Of a stretch of DNA of 18,473 nt, positions 1-7,304 are shown in pieces. Positions within the stretch are counted from its first letter, which is position 1. The number at the start of each line of letters is the position of its first letter. Source of the stretch: Rhodoferax sp. Lineage in GTDB: Bacteria > Pseudomonadota > Gammaproteobacteria > Burkholderiales > Burkholderiaceae_C. The stretch lies in NCBI GenBank assembly GCA_028711355.1, contig JAQTSL010000029.1, forward strand, positions 1 to 18,473. Direction: 5' to 3'. The notes below the pieces were generated by a model that worked only from the letters and a program-made list of their open reading frames with translations, was not told the origin of the DNA and did not search any database. The translations under genes were made by a program, and so were the position numbers.

Positions 1-315
1 CACCGTGTGCTCAGGCGTGATCACCACCGGGTCGCGCAACACACCCGATTCGTAGCGCTTGACCCTGGCCACCTTGGCCGCCTGCTGTTGCGCTGTCATA
101 TTCTTGTGGATCACGCCGATACCGCCTTCTTGCGCGATTGAAATCGCCAACCGGGATTCGGTCACCGTGTCCATCGCCGCCGACACCAGTGGCAGATTAA
201 GCGCAATATCGCGGGTGAAACAGGTGGCTAAAGAGGTGTCCTTGGGCAGGACCTGGGAGTACGCTGGCACCAACAAAACATCGTCGAAGGTGAGCGCTTT
301 ACCAATCAGGCGCAT
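1..315 (-). CDS. guaB: IMP dehydrogenase, N-terminal part (cut by window edge)
   Basis: Inosine-5'-monophosphate dehydrogenase oxidises IMP to XMP with NAD+, the first committed step of GMP synthesis in the cytosol. The 105 visible residues begin MRLIGKALTFDDVLLVPAYS and continue with the family's LVSAAMDTVTE and GGIGVIHKNM segments, which form the start of the TIM barrel. The last residues (about 88-105, reading RDPVVITPEHTV) lead into the CBS-domain insert. The ATG at 315 is preceded by a GGAG ribosome binding site 8 bases away (bases 324-327 on this strand). The rest of the gene lies left of the window. It is divergent from the DUF4124 gene with about 80 bases between them. Family identity is clear. 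Confidence 0.96.
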   Translation of the reverse strand, partial: MRLIGKALTFDDVLLVPAYSQVLPKDTSLATCFTRDIALNLPLVSAAMDTVTESRLAISIAQEGGIGVIHKNMTAQQQAAKVARVKRYESGVLRDPVVITPEHTV

Positions 316-395
316 GGGTTTTGCTCCAAAAGCGCGGATTGTATCTGGCGCTGACCGCGCCCCCTACCCCATCACAGTCGCCTAAACTCTAGGCC

Positions 396-905
396 ATGAA
401 AAATTTTGCTCGCTCCTTATTTTTATTGACATCGTTGGTTTCTTCGCTGGCTGTTGCGCAGTGGCAGTGGCTCGACAAGGACGGTCACCCGGTGTTCAGC
501 GACCGGGCGCCGCCAGCGAGCGTACCGGACAAAGCCATCGTCAAGCGTCCGGGATTGCCGCAACTTCAACCAGCAAGCAATACCGCCGATGTGCCCGCAA
601 CTGGCACGACCGCGCTAGCCAAAGGTGCGGCCAGTGCGCCCAAAGACTCCGGCCTCGACCAACAATTGCTGGAAAAGAAGAAGAAAGCAGACGAACAGGA
701 TGCGGCCAAGCTCAAGTCCGAAGAACAGCGCAGACTGGCGGTCAAGGCGGACAACTGCCAACGTGCCAAATCGGCCAGGGCGGAGTTGAATGCTGGCGGT
801 CGCCTGAGCCGGACCAATGCTCAGGGCGAGCGTGTCATTCTGGACGACGCTGCCCGGGCGGCGGAGGCCAAGCGAATCCAATCAGTGATCGATCTGGACT
901 GCTAG
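396..905 (+). CDS. Secreted DUF4124-domain protein
   Basis: A 169-residue protein with a signal peptide at residues 1-21 (basic start, hydrophobic core, likely cut after AVA), followed by a DUF4124 signature: WQWLDKDGHPVFSDRAPP at about 23-40. The remainder is rich in Ala, Lys and Gln, with a probable coiled coil near residues 85-120 (KKKKADEQDAAKLKSEEQRR), and ends in a short conserved tail with two Cys (C121 region and the C-terminal DLDC). DUF4124 proteins are common in proteobacteria next to guaB and guaA; their function is unknown. It is probably periplasmic. The stop lies 10 bases from the convergent rnfH stop. Domain assignment is good; function is not known. Confidence 0.85.
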   Translation: MKNFARSLFLLTSLVSSLAVAQWQWLDKDGHPVFSDRAPPASVPDKAIVKRPGLPQLQPASNTADVPATGTTALAKGAASAPKDSGLDQQLLEKKKKADEQDAAKLKSEEQRRLAVKADNCQRAKSARAELNAGGRLSRTNAQGERVILDDAARAAEAKRIQSVIDLDC

Positions 906-915
906 CCCGCAAGGT

Positions 916-1269
916 TTAATAACCCGGCTTGGCTCCGGCGCGTCGGTTGGCAAACAGGCCAGCGGTCCTGGCACCTTGCTTGACAAAACGAGCGCGTCGG
1001 GCCACTTTGGGATCAACACGCAAAGGCCGGTACAGTTCAACCCGGTCCTGATCGCGCAGCAGGTGCCCGGCGGCCACTTTGCGGCCCCAGACGCCCATTA
1101 GCGGTGCGGTCGCCAACAGATCCGGGAAAAGTGCTGGCAGGCCACTGGCCAGCACGGCTTGCCACACCGTGCTGGTGGCATTCAGTTCCAGTGGCACCGC
1201 TTGCACCCGGCGCGCTGCCGCGGCATAAACCACCGTCACCCGCAGCTGAGGGGGCGAGCTATTCACCAT
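916..1269 (-). CDS. rnfH: RnfH family ubiquitin-like protein
   Basis: A 117-residue protein of the RnfH family (small beta-grasp, ubiquitin-like fold). Seen: the N-terminal strand LRVTVVYAAAARRVQAVPLEL, the helix WQAVLASGLPALFPDL, then GVWGRKV and the very typical DQDRVELYRPLRVDPKVARRAR. A longer reading from 1326 is possible, but the ATG at 1269 gives the usual family start and length, and it overlaps the end of ratA by 11 bases, so the pair is probably translationally coupled. In many proteobacteria rnfH follows ratA opposite smpB, as here. The biochemical role is unsettled; the name comes from an association with the Rnf complex in Rhodobacter. Confidence 0.9.
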   Translation of the reverse strand: MVNSSPPQLRVTVVYAAAARRVQAVPLELNATSTVWQAVLASGLPALFPDLLATAPLMGVWGRKVAAGHLLRDQDRVELYRPLRVDPKVARRARFVKQGARTAGLFANRRAGAKPGY

Positions 1270-1696
1270 AAACCTGTTTGGCCCGGTTGACAAAGGCATC
1301 AACCATGCTGCCGGCGATTTTGTCAAACACCGGGCTGATTAACTTGCCCAATTTGTGCTCAAAGCCATAGGTCAGCGTCAGCTCGACCTTGCAGGCGCGC
1401 TGGTCTGCGCCCAGCGAAATAAAGTTCCATTCACCTTCCAGCCGCGAAAACGGGCCATTGACCAGCTTGATGAGCACCTGTTGATCGGGGATGTGCGTGT
1501 TGCGCGTGGTAAAGCTCTGATGAAAACCGCTAAATGCCATGCCAATCTCAGCCAACATACCGTTTTCGTGGCGTTCAACCACGCTCGCCCGATCGCACCA
1601 GGGCAAAAAGCGCGGATAGGCATCGACATCTACCACCAGCCGGTACATTTCAGCCGGGCCATACCAGATCAGGACGGATTTTTTGACGGTTTTCAT
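1259..1696 (-). CDS. ratA: RatA / Coq10-like START-domain protein
   Basis: A 145-residue single-domain protein of the polyketide cyclase/START superfamily, matching RatA (E. coli toxin reported to block 70S ribosome association) and mitochondrial Coq10 (ubiquinone binding). Seen: MKTVKKSVLIWYGPAEMYRL at the start, then DVDAYPRFLPWCDRASVVER, a classic signature of the family, then FTTRNTHIP and the C-terminal helix FDKIAGSMVDAFVNRAKQVYG. The ATG at 1696 is chosen because MKTVKKS is the family N-terminus; a start at 1732 would add 12 unconserved residues. It is divergent from smpB with about 70 bases between starts. Family is certain; whether it acts as a toxin or in ubiquinone handling here is open. 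Confidence 0.92.
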   Translation of the reverse strand: MKTVKKSVLIWYGPAEMYRLVVDVDAYPRFLPWCDRASVVERHENGMLAEIGMAFSGFHQSFTTRNTHIPDQQVLIKLVNGPFSRLEGEWNFISLGADQRACKVELTLTYGFEHKLGKLISPVFDKIAGSMVDAFVNRAKQVYGE

Positions 1697-1766
1697 AGAA
1701 TGCAGGGGTGCGCGGCCATTGTAGTCAAGCACTGTTTGCCCTTACATCGTTCACCCTTCCCTTCTC

Positions 1767-2240
1767 ATGGCCAAAAAACCTGAAACTGCAACCCGCATCG
1801 CTGACAACAAAAAAGCCGCGTTCAACTACTTTTTTGAAGAGCGTTTTGAGGCTGGCATCGTGCTCGAAGGCTGGGAGGTCAAGTCGCTGCGCGAGGGCAA
1901 AGTGCAGTTAACCGACGGCTATGTCGTGATCCGCAATGGTGAGCTGTTCATCATCGGCCTGCAAATCCAGCCGCTGGGCACGGCCTCGACCCACATCACG
2001 CCCGACAAGCAGCGCACCCGTAAGCTGCTGATGCACAAAGATGAGATCAAGCGCCTGATCGGCAAGGTCGAGCAAAAAGGCCACACCCTGGTGCCGATCA
2101 ACTTGCACTGGAAAGCCGGCAAGATCAAGTGCGAAATCGCCCTGGCCAAAGGCAAGGCCGAGCACGACAAGCGCGACACCATCAAGGACCGCGAGGGCAA
2201 GCGTGAGGTCGAGCGGGCCATGAAAATCCATCACCGTTGA
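1767..2240 (+). CDS. smpB: SsrA-binding protein SmpB
   Basis: SmpB binds tmRNA and delivers it to stalled ribosomes for trans-translation. The 157-residue protein is full length and shows the expected order: ADNKKAAFNYFFEERFEAGIVL, then GWEVKSLREGKVQL with the conserved E and K residues, then LLMHKDEIKRLIGKVEQKGHTLVPI, and the basic C-terminal tail ending KRDTIKDREGKREVERAMK, which fits into the decoding centre and mRNA channel. No strong ribosome binding site is visible before the ATG at 1767. The neighbour ratA on the other strand is the usual partner in beta- and gammaproteobacteria. Confidence 0.98.
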   Translation: MAKKPETATRIADNKKAAFNYFFEERFEAGIVLEGWEVKSLREGKVQLTDGYVVIRNGELFIIGLQIQPLGTASTHITPDKQRTRKLLMHKDEIKRLIGKVEQKGHTLVPINLHWKAGKIKCEIALAKGKAEHDKRDTIKDREGKREVERAMKIHHR

Positions 2241-2257
2241 TTTTTTTGCATGCCGAT

Positions 2258-2264
2258 GGAATAA
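2258..2264 (+). promoter_or_regulatory. Possible ECF-type -35 element (GGAATAA)
   Basis: GGAATAA lies about 70 bases upstream of the COG4315-type gene that precedes the sigma factor. Purine-rich GGAA(C/T) cores are common ECF -35 elements and ECF factors often control their own neighbourhood. No convincing -10 could be fixed at 16-17 bases downstream, so this is only a candidate. Confidence 0.2.
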
Positions 2265-2331
2265 AGCGGCAAAGCAAGGTGTTCATGGAGGTGCAGGCAC
2301 TTGACTGCATTCACCTCAACCGGAGATCACC

Positions 2332-2715
2332 ATGAAATTTATGTCCCGAAAATTGTTTACCAGCTCGCTCACCCTAGCCGCCCTGACCGTGTGCGCCACC
2401 GTGTCGGCAGCTCCGGCAATGGAGTCCAACGGGATGCTGGTTGGACCCAAAGGCATGACGCTCTATACCTTCGACAAAGACATGGCAGGCAGCGGCAAGT
2501 CGGCTTGCAACGGCCCCTGCGCAACCAACTGGCCTCCCCTGGCTGTTGCCGCCGGCGAGAGTGCCAGCGGAGATTTCAGCATCATCACCCGAGACGACGG
2601 CAGCAAGCAATGGGCAGTCAAGGGCAAACCAGTCTATTACTGGGCCAAAGACAGCAAGCCGGGCGACAAAACCGGCGATGGTTTCAACAACGTCTGGCAC
2701 GCTGCCAAACCCTGA
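2332..2715 (+). CDS. Secreted COG4315-type repeat protein (Yx[FWY]xxD motif)
   Basis: A 127-residue exported protein. Residues 1-26 are a signal peptide (basic MKFMSRKL, hydrophobic core, likely cut after VSA). The mature part carries two copies of the Yx[FWY]xxD motif typical of COG4315 / Pfam Lipoprotein_15: YTFDKD at 45-50 and YYWAKD at 102-107. It also has a CNGPCATNWPP segment (59-69), the usual two-Cys loop of the family, and ends in the common FNNVWHAAKP. I see no good lipobox, so it is probably soluble in the periplasm. The ATG at 2332 has GGAGA 5 bases upstream. It sits just before an ECF sigma / anti-sigma pair and may be one of its targets. Function of the family is not known. Confidence 0.88.
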   Translation: MKFMSRKLFTSSLTLAALTVCATVSAAPAMESNGMLVGPKGMTLYTFDKDMAGSGKSACNGPCATNWPPLAVAAGESASGDFSIITRDDGSKQWAVKGKPVYYWAKDSKPGDKTGDGFNNVWHAAKP

Positions 2716-2774
2716 CGTTTCACGGTCCACCAAGCGATGCCCGCGTCCGCTGACAAGCAATTGCGCGTGCCAGT

Positions 2775-3323
2775 ATGAGCCAAGACCTCATCTTGGCTCA
2801 AATTCCTGCGCTGCGTCGCTATGCACGGGCGCTGACCGGAGACACCTGGGCGGCTGACGACCTGGTGCAGGACACGCTGGAGCGCGCCTGTAGCAAATGG
2901 CGTTTGTGGCTGGTGGGCTCCAACCTGCGCGCCTGGCTGTTCAGCGTGATGCACAACCTGTTCCTCAACAAGTTGCGCAAAACTCACTGGCAAACGTCGT
3001 TGACCCAGGTCGATTTTGACGCTGTGGCCGGGCAGTTGCCAGCACCAGCGTCTGGCAGCGACCAACTGTTGGATTTGCAACGATGCCTGCTGCAGTTGCC
3101 GCCGGAGCAACGCGAAGTGCTGTTGTTGGTGAGTTTGGAGGATATGAGTTACGCCGAGGTGGCCAAGGTTACCGGAGTGGCTATCGGCACGGTGATGTCG
3201 CGCCTGTCACGCGCACGCACGCGCTTGCAGGTCTTGCTTGACGCCCCGTCGCTCAAGGCCCAAGACGCAGCTGTCCAAAGCACAAACACACCCCGTGTTG
3301 TCCCACTTCAACGGTTGAAATAA
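2775..3323 (+). CDS. ECF (sigma-70 family) RNA polymerase sigma factor
   Basis: A 182-residue group-4 sigma factor. Region 2 spans about residues 8-72, with RYARALTGDTWAADDLVQDT (the D-L-V-Q-D/E core that binds the beta' clamp) and NLRAWLFSVMHNLFLNKLRK for -10 recognition. Region 4 spans about 108-155, with LPPEQREVLLLVSLEDMSYAEVA and a helix-turn-helix continuing to GTVMSRLSRARTRL. The final 30 residues are an unconserved extension. The stop is 13 bases before the likely start of the anti-sigma gene, so the two should be cotranscribed. The signal it answers cannot be read from the sequence. Confidence 0.93.
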   Translation: MSQDLILAQIPALRRYARALTGDTWAADDLVQDTLERACSKWRLWLVGSNLRAWLFSVMHNLFLNKLRKTHWQTSLTQVDFDAVAGQLPAPASGSDQLLDLQRCLLQLPPEQREVLLLVSLEDMSYAEVAKVTGVAIGTVMSRLSRARTRLQVLLDAPSLKAQDAAVQSTNTPRVVPLQRLK

Positions 3324-3336
3324 GGCATTGACTGCC

Positions 3337-4167
3337 ATGAACCTAGATACCCACGCCCCCTTGACAGACGACGAATGCCATGCGTTGGTCGATGCCCAAG
3401 GTACGCCAGTTGCATTGGACGCCTTGCGCTTGCGCCTCCAGGATGATCCTGATGCCCAGCAGCAATTGGCGCAGTGGCAAACACAGCGTGACAGTTTGCG
3501 CCGCTTGCACGCTGATGTACTGCATGAAAGCTTGCCCAGCGCGCTGCTACAGGCGACGCGCCAAGCCTCGGCGGCACGCCAAACCAGCACCCAATGGCGC
3601 CACTTGGGCGGCGTGGCCGCCAGTGTGCTGCTGGCTTTTGGTGTCGGCTGGCTGTCAAACTCCGGCTGGCAAGCCGCGCGATCACACTCGGTTGCAGCGC
3701 CGCAGTTAGCGCAGGCGAAGTTTGAAAGCGATTTTGTCCACCAGGCGAGCCTGGCCCACAGCGTTTATACGCCGGAGGTCAAACATCCGGTGGAAGTCAC
3801 CGCGCAAGAACAAGCGCACTTGGTTCAGTGGCTGTCCAAGCGGCTGGGCAAACCGCTCAAAGTCCCCAATTTGAGTGTCCAAGGCTTTGAACTGGTGGGG
3901 GGACGGCTGCTGCCGGGTGATGCCGGTGCCCGGGCGCAGTTCATGTTTCAAAACGCCGCCGCGCTACGGGTCACGCTCTACCTGGGGGCGTTGAACCCAG
4001 GTTCGGCCCAAGGCCGGTCCAGTCAGGAAACGAGTTTTCGGTTTGAGCCGCAAGCTGGCGTGCCCAGTTTTTACTGGGTGGACCAGGGATTTGGCTACGC
4101 GCTGGCCGGGCAATTGCCGCGCGAGCAACTGATGCAGTTGGCTGACGCGGTCTATCGTCAGCTTTGA
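3337..4167 (+). CDS. Membrane anti-sigma factor (putative)
   Basis: A 276-residue protein directly after the ECF sigma factor. Residues 1-85 form a soluble, helix-rich N-terminal domain typical of anti-sigma factors (LTDDECHALVDAQGTPVALDAL then LRLRLQDDPDAQQQLAQW); the HxxxCxxC zinc motif of ZAS proteins is absent. One membrane segment at about 90-107 (VAASVLLAFGVGWL) separates it from a periplasmic domain of about 165 residues that includes FELVGGRLLPGDAGARAQFMF and a C-terminal FYWVDQGFGYALAG. This layout and final domain are common in anti-sigma proteins beside ECF factors. A TTG at 3328 is possible, but the ATG at 3337 with TAAGG 11 bases upstream is preferred. The role is inferred from position and topology. 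Confidence 0.82.
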   Translation: MNLDTHAPLTDDECHALVDAQGTPVALDALRLRLQDDPDAQQQLAQWQTQRDSLRRLHADVLHESLPSALLQATRQASAARQTSTQWRHLGGVAASVLLAFGVGWLSNSGWQAARSHSVAAPQLAQAKFESDFVHQASLAHSVYTPEVKHPVEVTAQEQAHLVQWLSKRLGKPLKVPNLSVQGFELVGGRLLPGDAGARAQFMFQNAAALRVTLYLGALNPGSAQGRSSQETSFRFEPQAGVPSFYWVDQGFGYALAGQLPREQLMQLADAVYRQL

Positions 4168-4180
4168 ACCAACACCAAAC

Positions 4181-5284
4181 TCACGCCAATGAACGCAGCG
4201 GGTGGCTGTGCGCTGGCCACGGACTGATGAAAAACGGCGCCACCATCGCTGGCGTGACGTCTTCAATGCGCGGCGGGTTCCAGCGCGGCGCGTTGTCCTT
4301 GTCGATCACCAAGGCGCGAATGCCCTCGGCCGTTTCGGTCTGCGCGCCGCTGCGGCCCTGATGTCGAGGAAAGAAACAATGCCGCATCAGGTCGCGCTCC
4401 ATGCGCAAATCTTGCGCCAGGGTGAGCTGGCGACCCCGGCGAATCTGCTGCAACGCCAGCGCCAGCATCAGCGGTGAGCGCTGGCGCAACTGCGCCGCCG
4501 TGCGCTGCGCCCAGTCGGATCGATCAGCCTCCAAAGCCTGCACGATAGTCGCCACCGAGTCCATTGAAAAATAGTGGTCAATTTGGCCTCTAGGGCAATC
4601 TGCACTTGCGTAAGCAGCTACGCTAAATGTAGCAATCAAGGCCGCCAGATGGGTCGGGTCGCAGACCACCAGTTGGGCCAGCGCTGCCCACAAATCGGCT
4701 TGCCGCGCCGACTCGACATAATGGTCGGCCAGCCCCAGTGCAATCGCCTGCGCCGCATCCAGGGTGGGCCCGGTCAAGGCCAGCCATTCGCCGACATGGC
4801 CCGGGCAGCGGCTCAGAAAATAGCCGCCACCGACATCCGGAAACAGGCCAATCAGCGTTTCGGGCATGGCCATCTTGGTGCGCTGCGTGACCAGCCGGAG
4901 CGACGCGCCCTGGCTGATGCCCATGCCACCGCCCATCACCACACCGTCCATGAACGCAATATAGGGCTTGGGGTAGCGCTGCACCAGGTGGTTGAGGGTG
5001 TATTCCTCGGTAAAAAAATCTTCGGTCGAGGGGTCACCCAAGAGCAGCGCCTGGTGAAAGTAGCGAATGTCGCCACCGGCACAAAACGCCCCAAACACGC
5101 CCGCCTTGTTGCTGCCTCGAATCGCCACCGCTTGCACCTTTGGGTCGTCGCGCCATGCCAGCAGGCATTGTGTCAACGCCCGGATCATCGACAGGTTCAG
5201 GGCATTCAACGCCGTTGGCCGGTTCAGCGTGATGAAGCCGACGCAACCGCGCACCTCAGCAAGAATTTCTTGCACCTCTGTCAT
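4181..5284 (-). CDS. 3-hydroxyisobutyryl-CoA hydrolase-like enoyl-CoA hydratase/isomerase family protein
   Basis: A 367-residue crotonase-fold enzyme. 3-hydroxyisobutyryl-CoA hydrolase cleaves that thioester in valine breakdown. Seen: GFITLNRPTALNALNLSMI, the oxyanion-hole segment FCAGGDIR (67-74), a second one DGVVMGGGMGIS (113-124), and MPETLIGLFPDVGGGYFLS with E142 and D150 at the positions of the HIBCH catalytic acids. The C-terminal MERDLMRHCF and EGIRALVIDKDNAPRWNP are typical of this subgroup, not of simple enoyl-CoA hydratases. The ATG at 5284 overlaps the stop of the upstream permease gene as ATGA, so translation is probably coupled. A repeat copy lies in frame inside it, encoding the stretch just before GQIDHYFSMDS, a variable region of the family. 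Confidence 0.88.
   Translation of the reverse strand: MTEVQEILAEVRGCVGFITLNRPTALNALNLSMIRALTQCLLAWRDDPKVQAVAIRGSNKAGVFGAFCAGGDIRYFHQALLLGDPSTEDFFTEEYTLNHLVQRYPKPYIAFMDGVVMGGGMGISQGASLRLVTQRTKMAMPETLIGLFPDVGGGYFLSRCPGHVGEWLALTGPTLDAAQAIALGLADHYVESARQADLWAALAQLVVCDPTHLAALIATFSVAAYASADCPRGQIDHYFSMDSVATIVQALEADRSDWAQRTAAQLRQRSPLMLALALQQIRRGRQLTLAQDLRMERDLMRHCFFPRHQGRSGAQTETAEGIRALVIDKDNAPRWNPPRIEDVTPAMVAPFFISPWPAHSHPLRSLA
4576..4636 (+). repeat. Short interspersed repeat, copy A (in the hydrolase gene)
   Basis: Reads on the plus strand as a TTTGGCCTCTAG head, a GCG(T/C)AAGCAGCTAC centre and a TGTAGCAAT tail. It aligns without gaps to copy D in the RT-Cas1 gene over 45 bases, with 31 identical by hand count. 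The pattern matches a repeat I recall as abundant in Comamonadaceae genomes. It is read through in frame on the minus strand as coding sequence. Confidence 0.65.
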
Positions 5285-6168
5285 GCCCGCCCCTTCCATG
5301 CCACCAGTTCATTGGCCACCAGTGCGCCAATGACCAGCGAACCACCCACCAAAACATTGTGGCCGGGCACTTCGCCCGCACCCAGCCACGCCAGCAAAAT
5401 GCCAAAAATCACTTCCAGCAGCCCCAGCAAGGCGATCTCATGCGCCGCCAGCGCCTGCGTGCAAACGACGGCCAGCACGCACGGAATAGCCAGTTGAAAA
5501 ACGCCCAGACCGGCCAGCAACAGCACATCGTGACCGGAGCCCTGTAGCGGCCAGGCCAGCGGCAAGGTGATCAGCGACGACAACACGCCACCCACCAGCA
5601 CGGCTGGAATCAGGTCCACATTTTTGCCCTGCGCGTGTGAATGTTGCGTGATGGTCCAGTTGGCAGCACCCGAAACCGGTACCCCCAGCGCCACCAACGT
5701 GCCCAGCACGCTAAAACCCTCGGCCAGATGTGTGCCATACATATAAGCAATGCCACAGCCCGCCACCACAATCGCAGACCAGGTGCGCGGCGTGATCTGG
5801 TGGCCCAGAAAGATGCGCGTGGCCAGCGCGGTAAACAGCGGCACCAGCGCCATCGTCACCAGTACGTTGGCCACGGTCGTCAAGGTGAGCGCCAGCATGA
5901 AAAAAGTGAACATGCCGCACCAGCACAAGCCCGACAGCCACAGCGCCGCGCCACCGTGCTGCATGCGCGTGAACACCGCACGCCCCTTGAACAGCGGCAA
6001 AATCACCAGCAGGCTCAGCACGGTAAAAAAGCTGCGCCAGAACGTCACCTCAAAACTACGCGCCTGCTCCAGTTGACGCGTCACCACCCCGGCGGTGGAC
6101 CACAGCAGGGTGACCAGCAGCATCAGCCAGACGGCCCGGCCGTGGGTAAGGGTAGATTGGATTTTCAA
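5281..6168 (-). CDS. EamA/DMT-family membrane transporter
   Basis: A 295-residue inner-membrane permease of the drug/metabolite transporter superfamily, with about ten hydrophobic segments in two EamA halves (roughly 15-145 and 155-290). Seen: LLWSTAGVVTRQLEQ at the first helix, the RSFFTVLSLLVILPLF second helix, LVTMALVPLFTALATRIFLG, and in the second half ALLGLLEVIFGILLAWLGAGE, a hallmark of EamA proteins. The substrate cannot be told. The start is a TTG at 6168; the first in-frame ATG (6123) would clip the first helix. Its stop overlaps the start of the hydrolase gene by 4 bases, so they form an operon. The promoter should lie in the region shared with the CRISPR operon (6169-6362). Confidence 0.87.
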   Translation of the reverse strand: MKIQSTLTHGRAVWLMLLVTLLWSTAGVVTRQLEQARSFEVTFWRSFFTVLSLLVILPLFKGRAVFTRMQHGGAALWLSGLCWCGMFTFFMLALTLTTVANVLVTMALVPLFTALATRIFLGHQITPRTWSAIVVAGCGIAYMYGTHLAEGFSVLGTLVALGVPVSGAANWTITQHSHAQGKNVDLIPAVLVGGVLSSLITLPLAWPLQGSGHDVLLLAGLGVFQLAIPCVLAVVCTQALAAHEIALLGLLEVIFGILLAWLGAGEVPGHNVLVGGSLVIGALVANELVAWKGRA

Positions 6169-6362
6169 AGGAAAGATGGCGTTGCGTGAAGTCCAATTTT
6201 AGATGGCGACCCCAGCGCCGCCGGATGCCAGAGTGGTGTGTTTTTCAAAGTACATAATGTGGCGGTAAAAAATCGATCCTGTTGCCATGTGTCACTGACA
6301 TTTCCTGCTCTGGTAAGGTTGAATTTTCTGACGCTACGAACTGCAAATTGCGGAAGGCTGAT
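6169..6362. other. Divergent intergenic region between the permease and cas6
   Basis: About 190 bases between the permease start and the likely cas6 start. It is AT-richer than its surroundings near 6239-6280. A CATAAT hexamer at 6253-6258 could be a -10 toward cas6, but no -35 could be paired with it. An open frame from a TTG at 6282 continues into cas6 but has no ribosome binding site and its extra residues look unconserved. No CRISPR repeats are seen. Confidence 0.4.
6352..6357 (+). promoter_or_regulatory. Ribosome binding site that sets the cas6 start
   Basis: GGAAGG lies 5 bases before an in-frame GTG (6363) and 11 bases before an in-frame ATG (6369). An ATG at 6361 is in another frame and stops after two codons. 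This favours starts at 6363 or 6369 over the TTG at 6282. Confidence 0.6.
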
Positions 6363-7247
6363 GTGCTGATGCTTGCTGTGGAGGCGGCCCTGGGACCGGG
6401 CCGTGCTGAATTGCCCTTGCACCTGGGTGGCATTTTGCATGGCTTTGTTGAGCGAGCCATACTTAACCATGCACCGTATCTGATCCAGGTTTTGCGCCCC
6501 ACGGGCGATGACGACTACGCCAGCATGGCGATTGAGCCGCCGCATTTTGGCCCCCTGACCGACCCAAAATTGCGTTTTGGCCTGATCCTGTTTCGCGATG
6601 CCACGCAAAGCTGGAGTGTCATCACGCGCGCCCTGCTGGCTCAGGCTTGCATGGGGTTGAACCAGCGCCATCTTGAAATTCAGCGAAGCTGGATTTACCA
6701 ACCGGGTAGCCCGGTGCAAGCGATTGTGATGGACGGCCAGCTCATCGATGACACGCCCTGGCCCGAATCACCATCCGCGTGGATACGCCGCGCTCCCCAC
6801 CCAAAGACTGCGCCCGGGCACCACTTGCAAGTGCATCAACTCGAATTTCGCAGCCCCCTGCTACTTGGCGCGCGCGGCAACATTCGCCGCACGCAGCAGG
6901 TGCCATGGCCCTCGCTCAAGTCCCTGCTGGACGCCATCGCCAAACGCATGCTGGTGCTGGAGCCCGAACTTGGCCAGGCAATTGGCCTGGCACAAGGCTG
7001 GCGCGCCCGTGATGCGCTGGCGGAAATACAAGCACTGACGTCAGCAGCGGCACCGGCGCTGCAAGTTCAATGGCCCTACGCCGCACACCGCAGCATTTAC
7101 AAACCGGGCATTGTGGGCAGCCTGACCTATGTCGCTGCCCTGGATGCCAGCGAAACTGCCCTGCTCCATTGGGGGCAATGGCTGGGTGTGGGCCAGCAAA
7201 CCACCCTGGGCTGCGGGCGCTACGTGTGGAGCCCCCAAAACTCATGA
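6363..7247 (+). CDS. cas6: CRISPR pre-crRNA endoribonuclease Cas6
   Basis: Cas6 cuts CRISPR transcripts within the repeat to give crRNAs for the type III complex. The protein of about 294 residues begins VLMLAVEAAL and has HLGGILHGFVERAI at its start, where a His often serves in catalysis. It ends with the glycine-rich RNA-binding loop GQWLGVGQQTTLGCGRYVW, the strongest family mark. Upstream of it, KPGIVGSLTYVAAL fits the RAMP strand before the loop seen in the Pfam CRISPR_Cas6 group. The start could be GTG 6363 or ATG 6369. It is the first gene of the interference operon, 15 bases before the CorA-like gene. The catalytic residue is not proven. Confidence 0.87.
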   Translation: MLMLAVEAALGPGRAELPLHLGGILHGFVERAILNHAPYLIQVLRPTGDDDYASMAIEPPHFGPLTDPKLRFGLILFRDATQSWSVITRALLAQACMGLNQRHLEIQRSWIYQPGSPVQAIVMDGQLIDDTPWPESPSAWIRRAPHPKTAPGHHLQVHQLEFRSPLLLGARGNIRRTQQVPWPSLKSLLDAIAKRMLVLEPELGQAIGLAQGWRARDALAEIQALTSAAAPALQVQWPYAAHRSIYKPGIVGSLTYVAALDASETALLHWGQWLGVGQQTTLGCGRYVWSPQNS

Positions 7248-7255
7248 AGAGATAA

Positions 7256-7304
7256 CCCTTTAGTGCAGATACAACAAGCGTCAACAGCTATGAATACTGA
7301 AGCA
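7256..7304 (+). repeat. Short interspersed repeat, copy B (over the corA-like start)
   Basis: Reads CTTTAGTGCAGATACAACAA, then GCG, then a CAACAGCTATG centre and a TGAAGCA tail. It aligns without gaps to copy D: AACAAGCG is identical and 17 of the next 24 bases match. It covers both possible start codons of the CorA-like gene (GTG 7263, ATG 7290). Confidence 0.5.

Noticed and set aside
2241..2330. Rho-independent terminator after smpB
   Set aside because: A run of seven T is present, but I found no stable GC-rich hairpin just before it.
4574..5497. Plus-strand open frame opposite the hydrolase and permease
   Set aside because: It spans two minus-strand genes with clear family motifs and has none of its own.
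6282..6362. Longer cas6 starting at a TTG (6282)
   Set aside because: There is no ribosome binding site before it, the added residues look unconserved, and GGAAGG at 6352 points to 6363 or 6369.
6169..6368. Possible CRISPR array or leader upstream of cas6
   Set aside because: No direct repeats of 25-40 bases with regular spacing are seen here or anywhere else in the window. The array probably lies beyond cas1.
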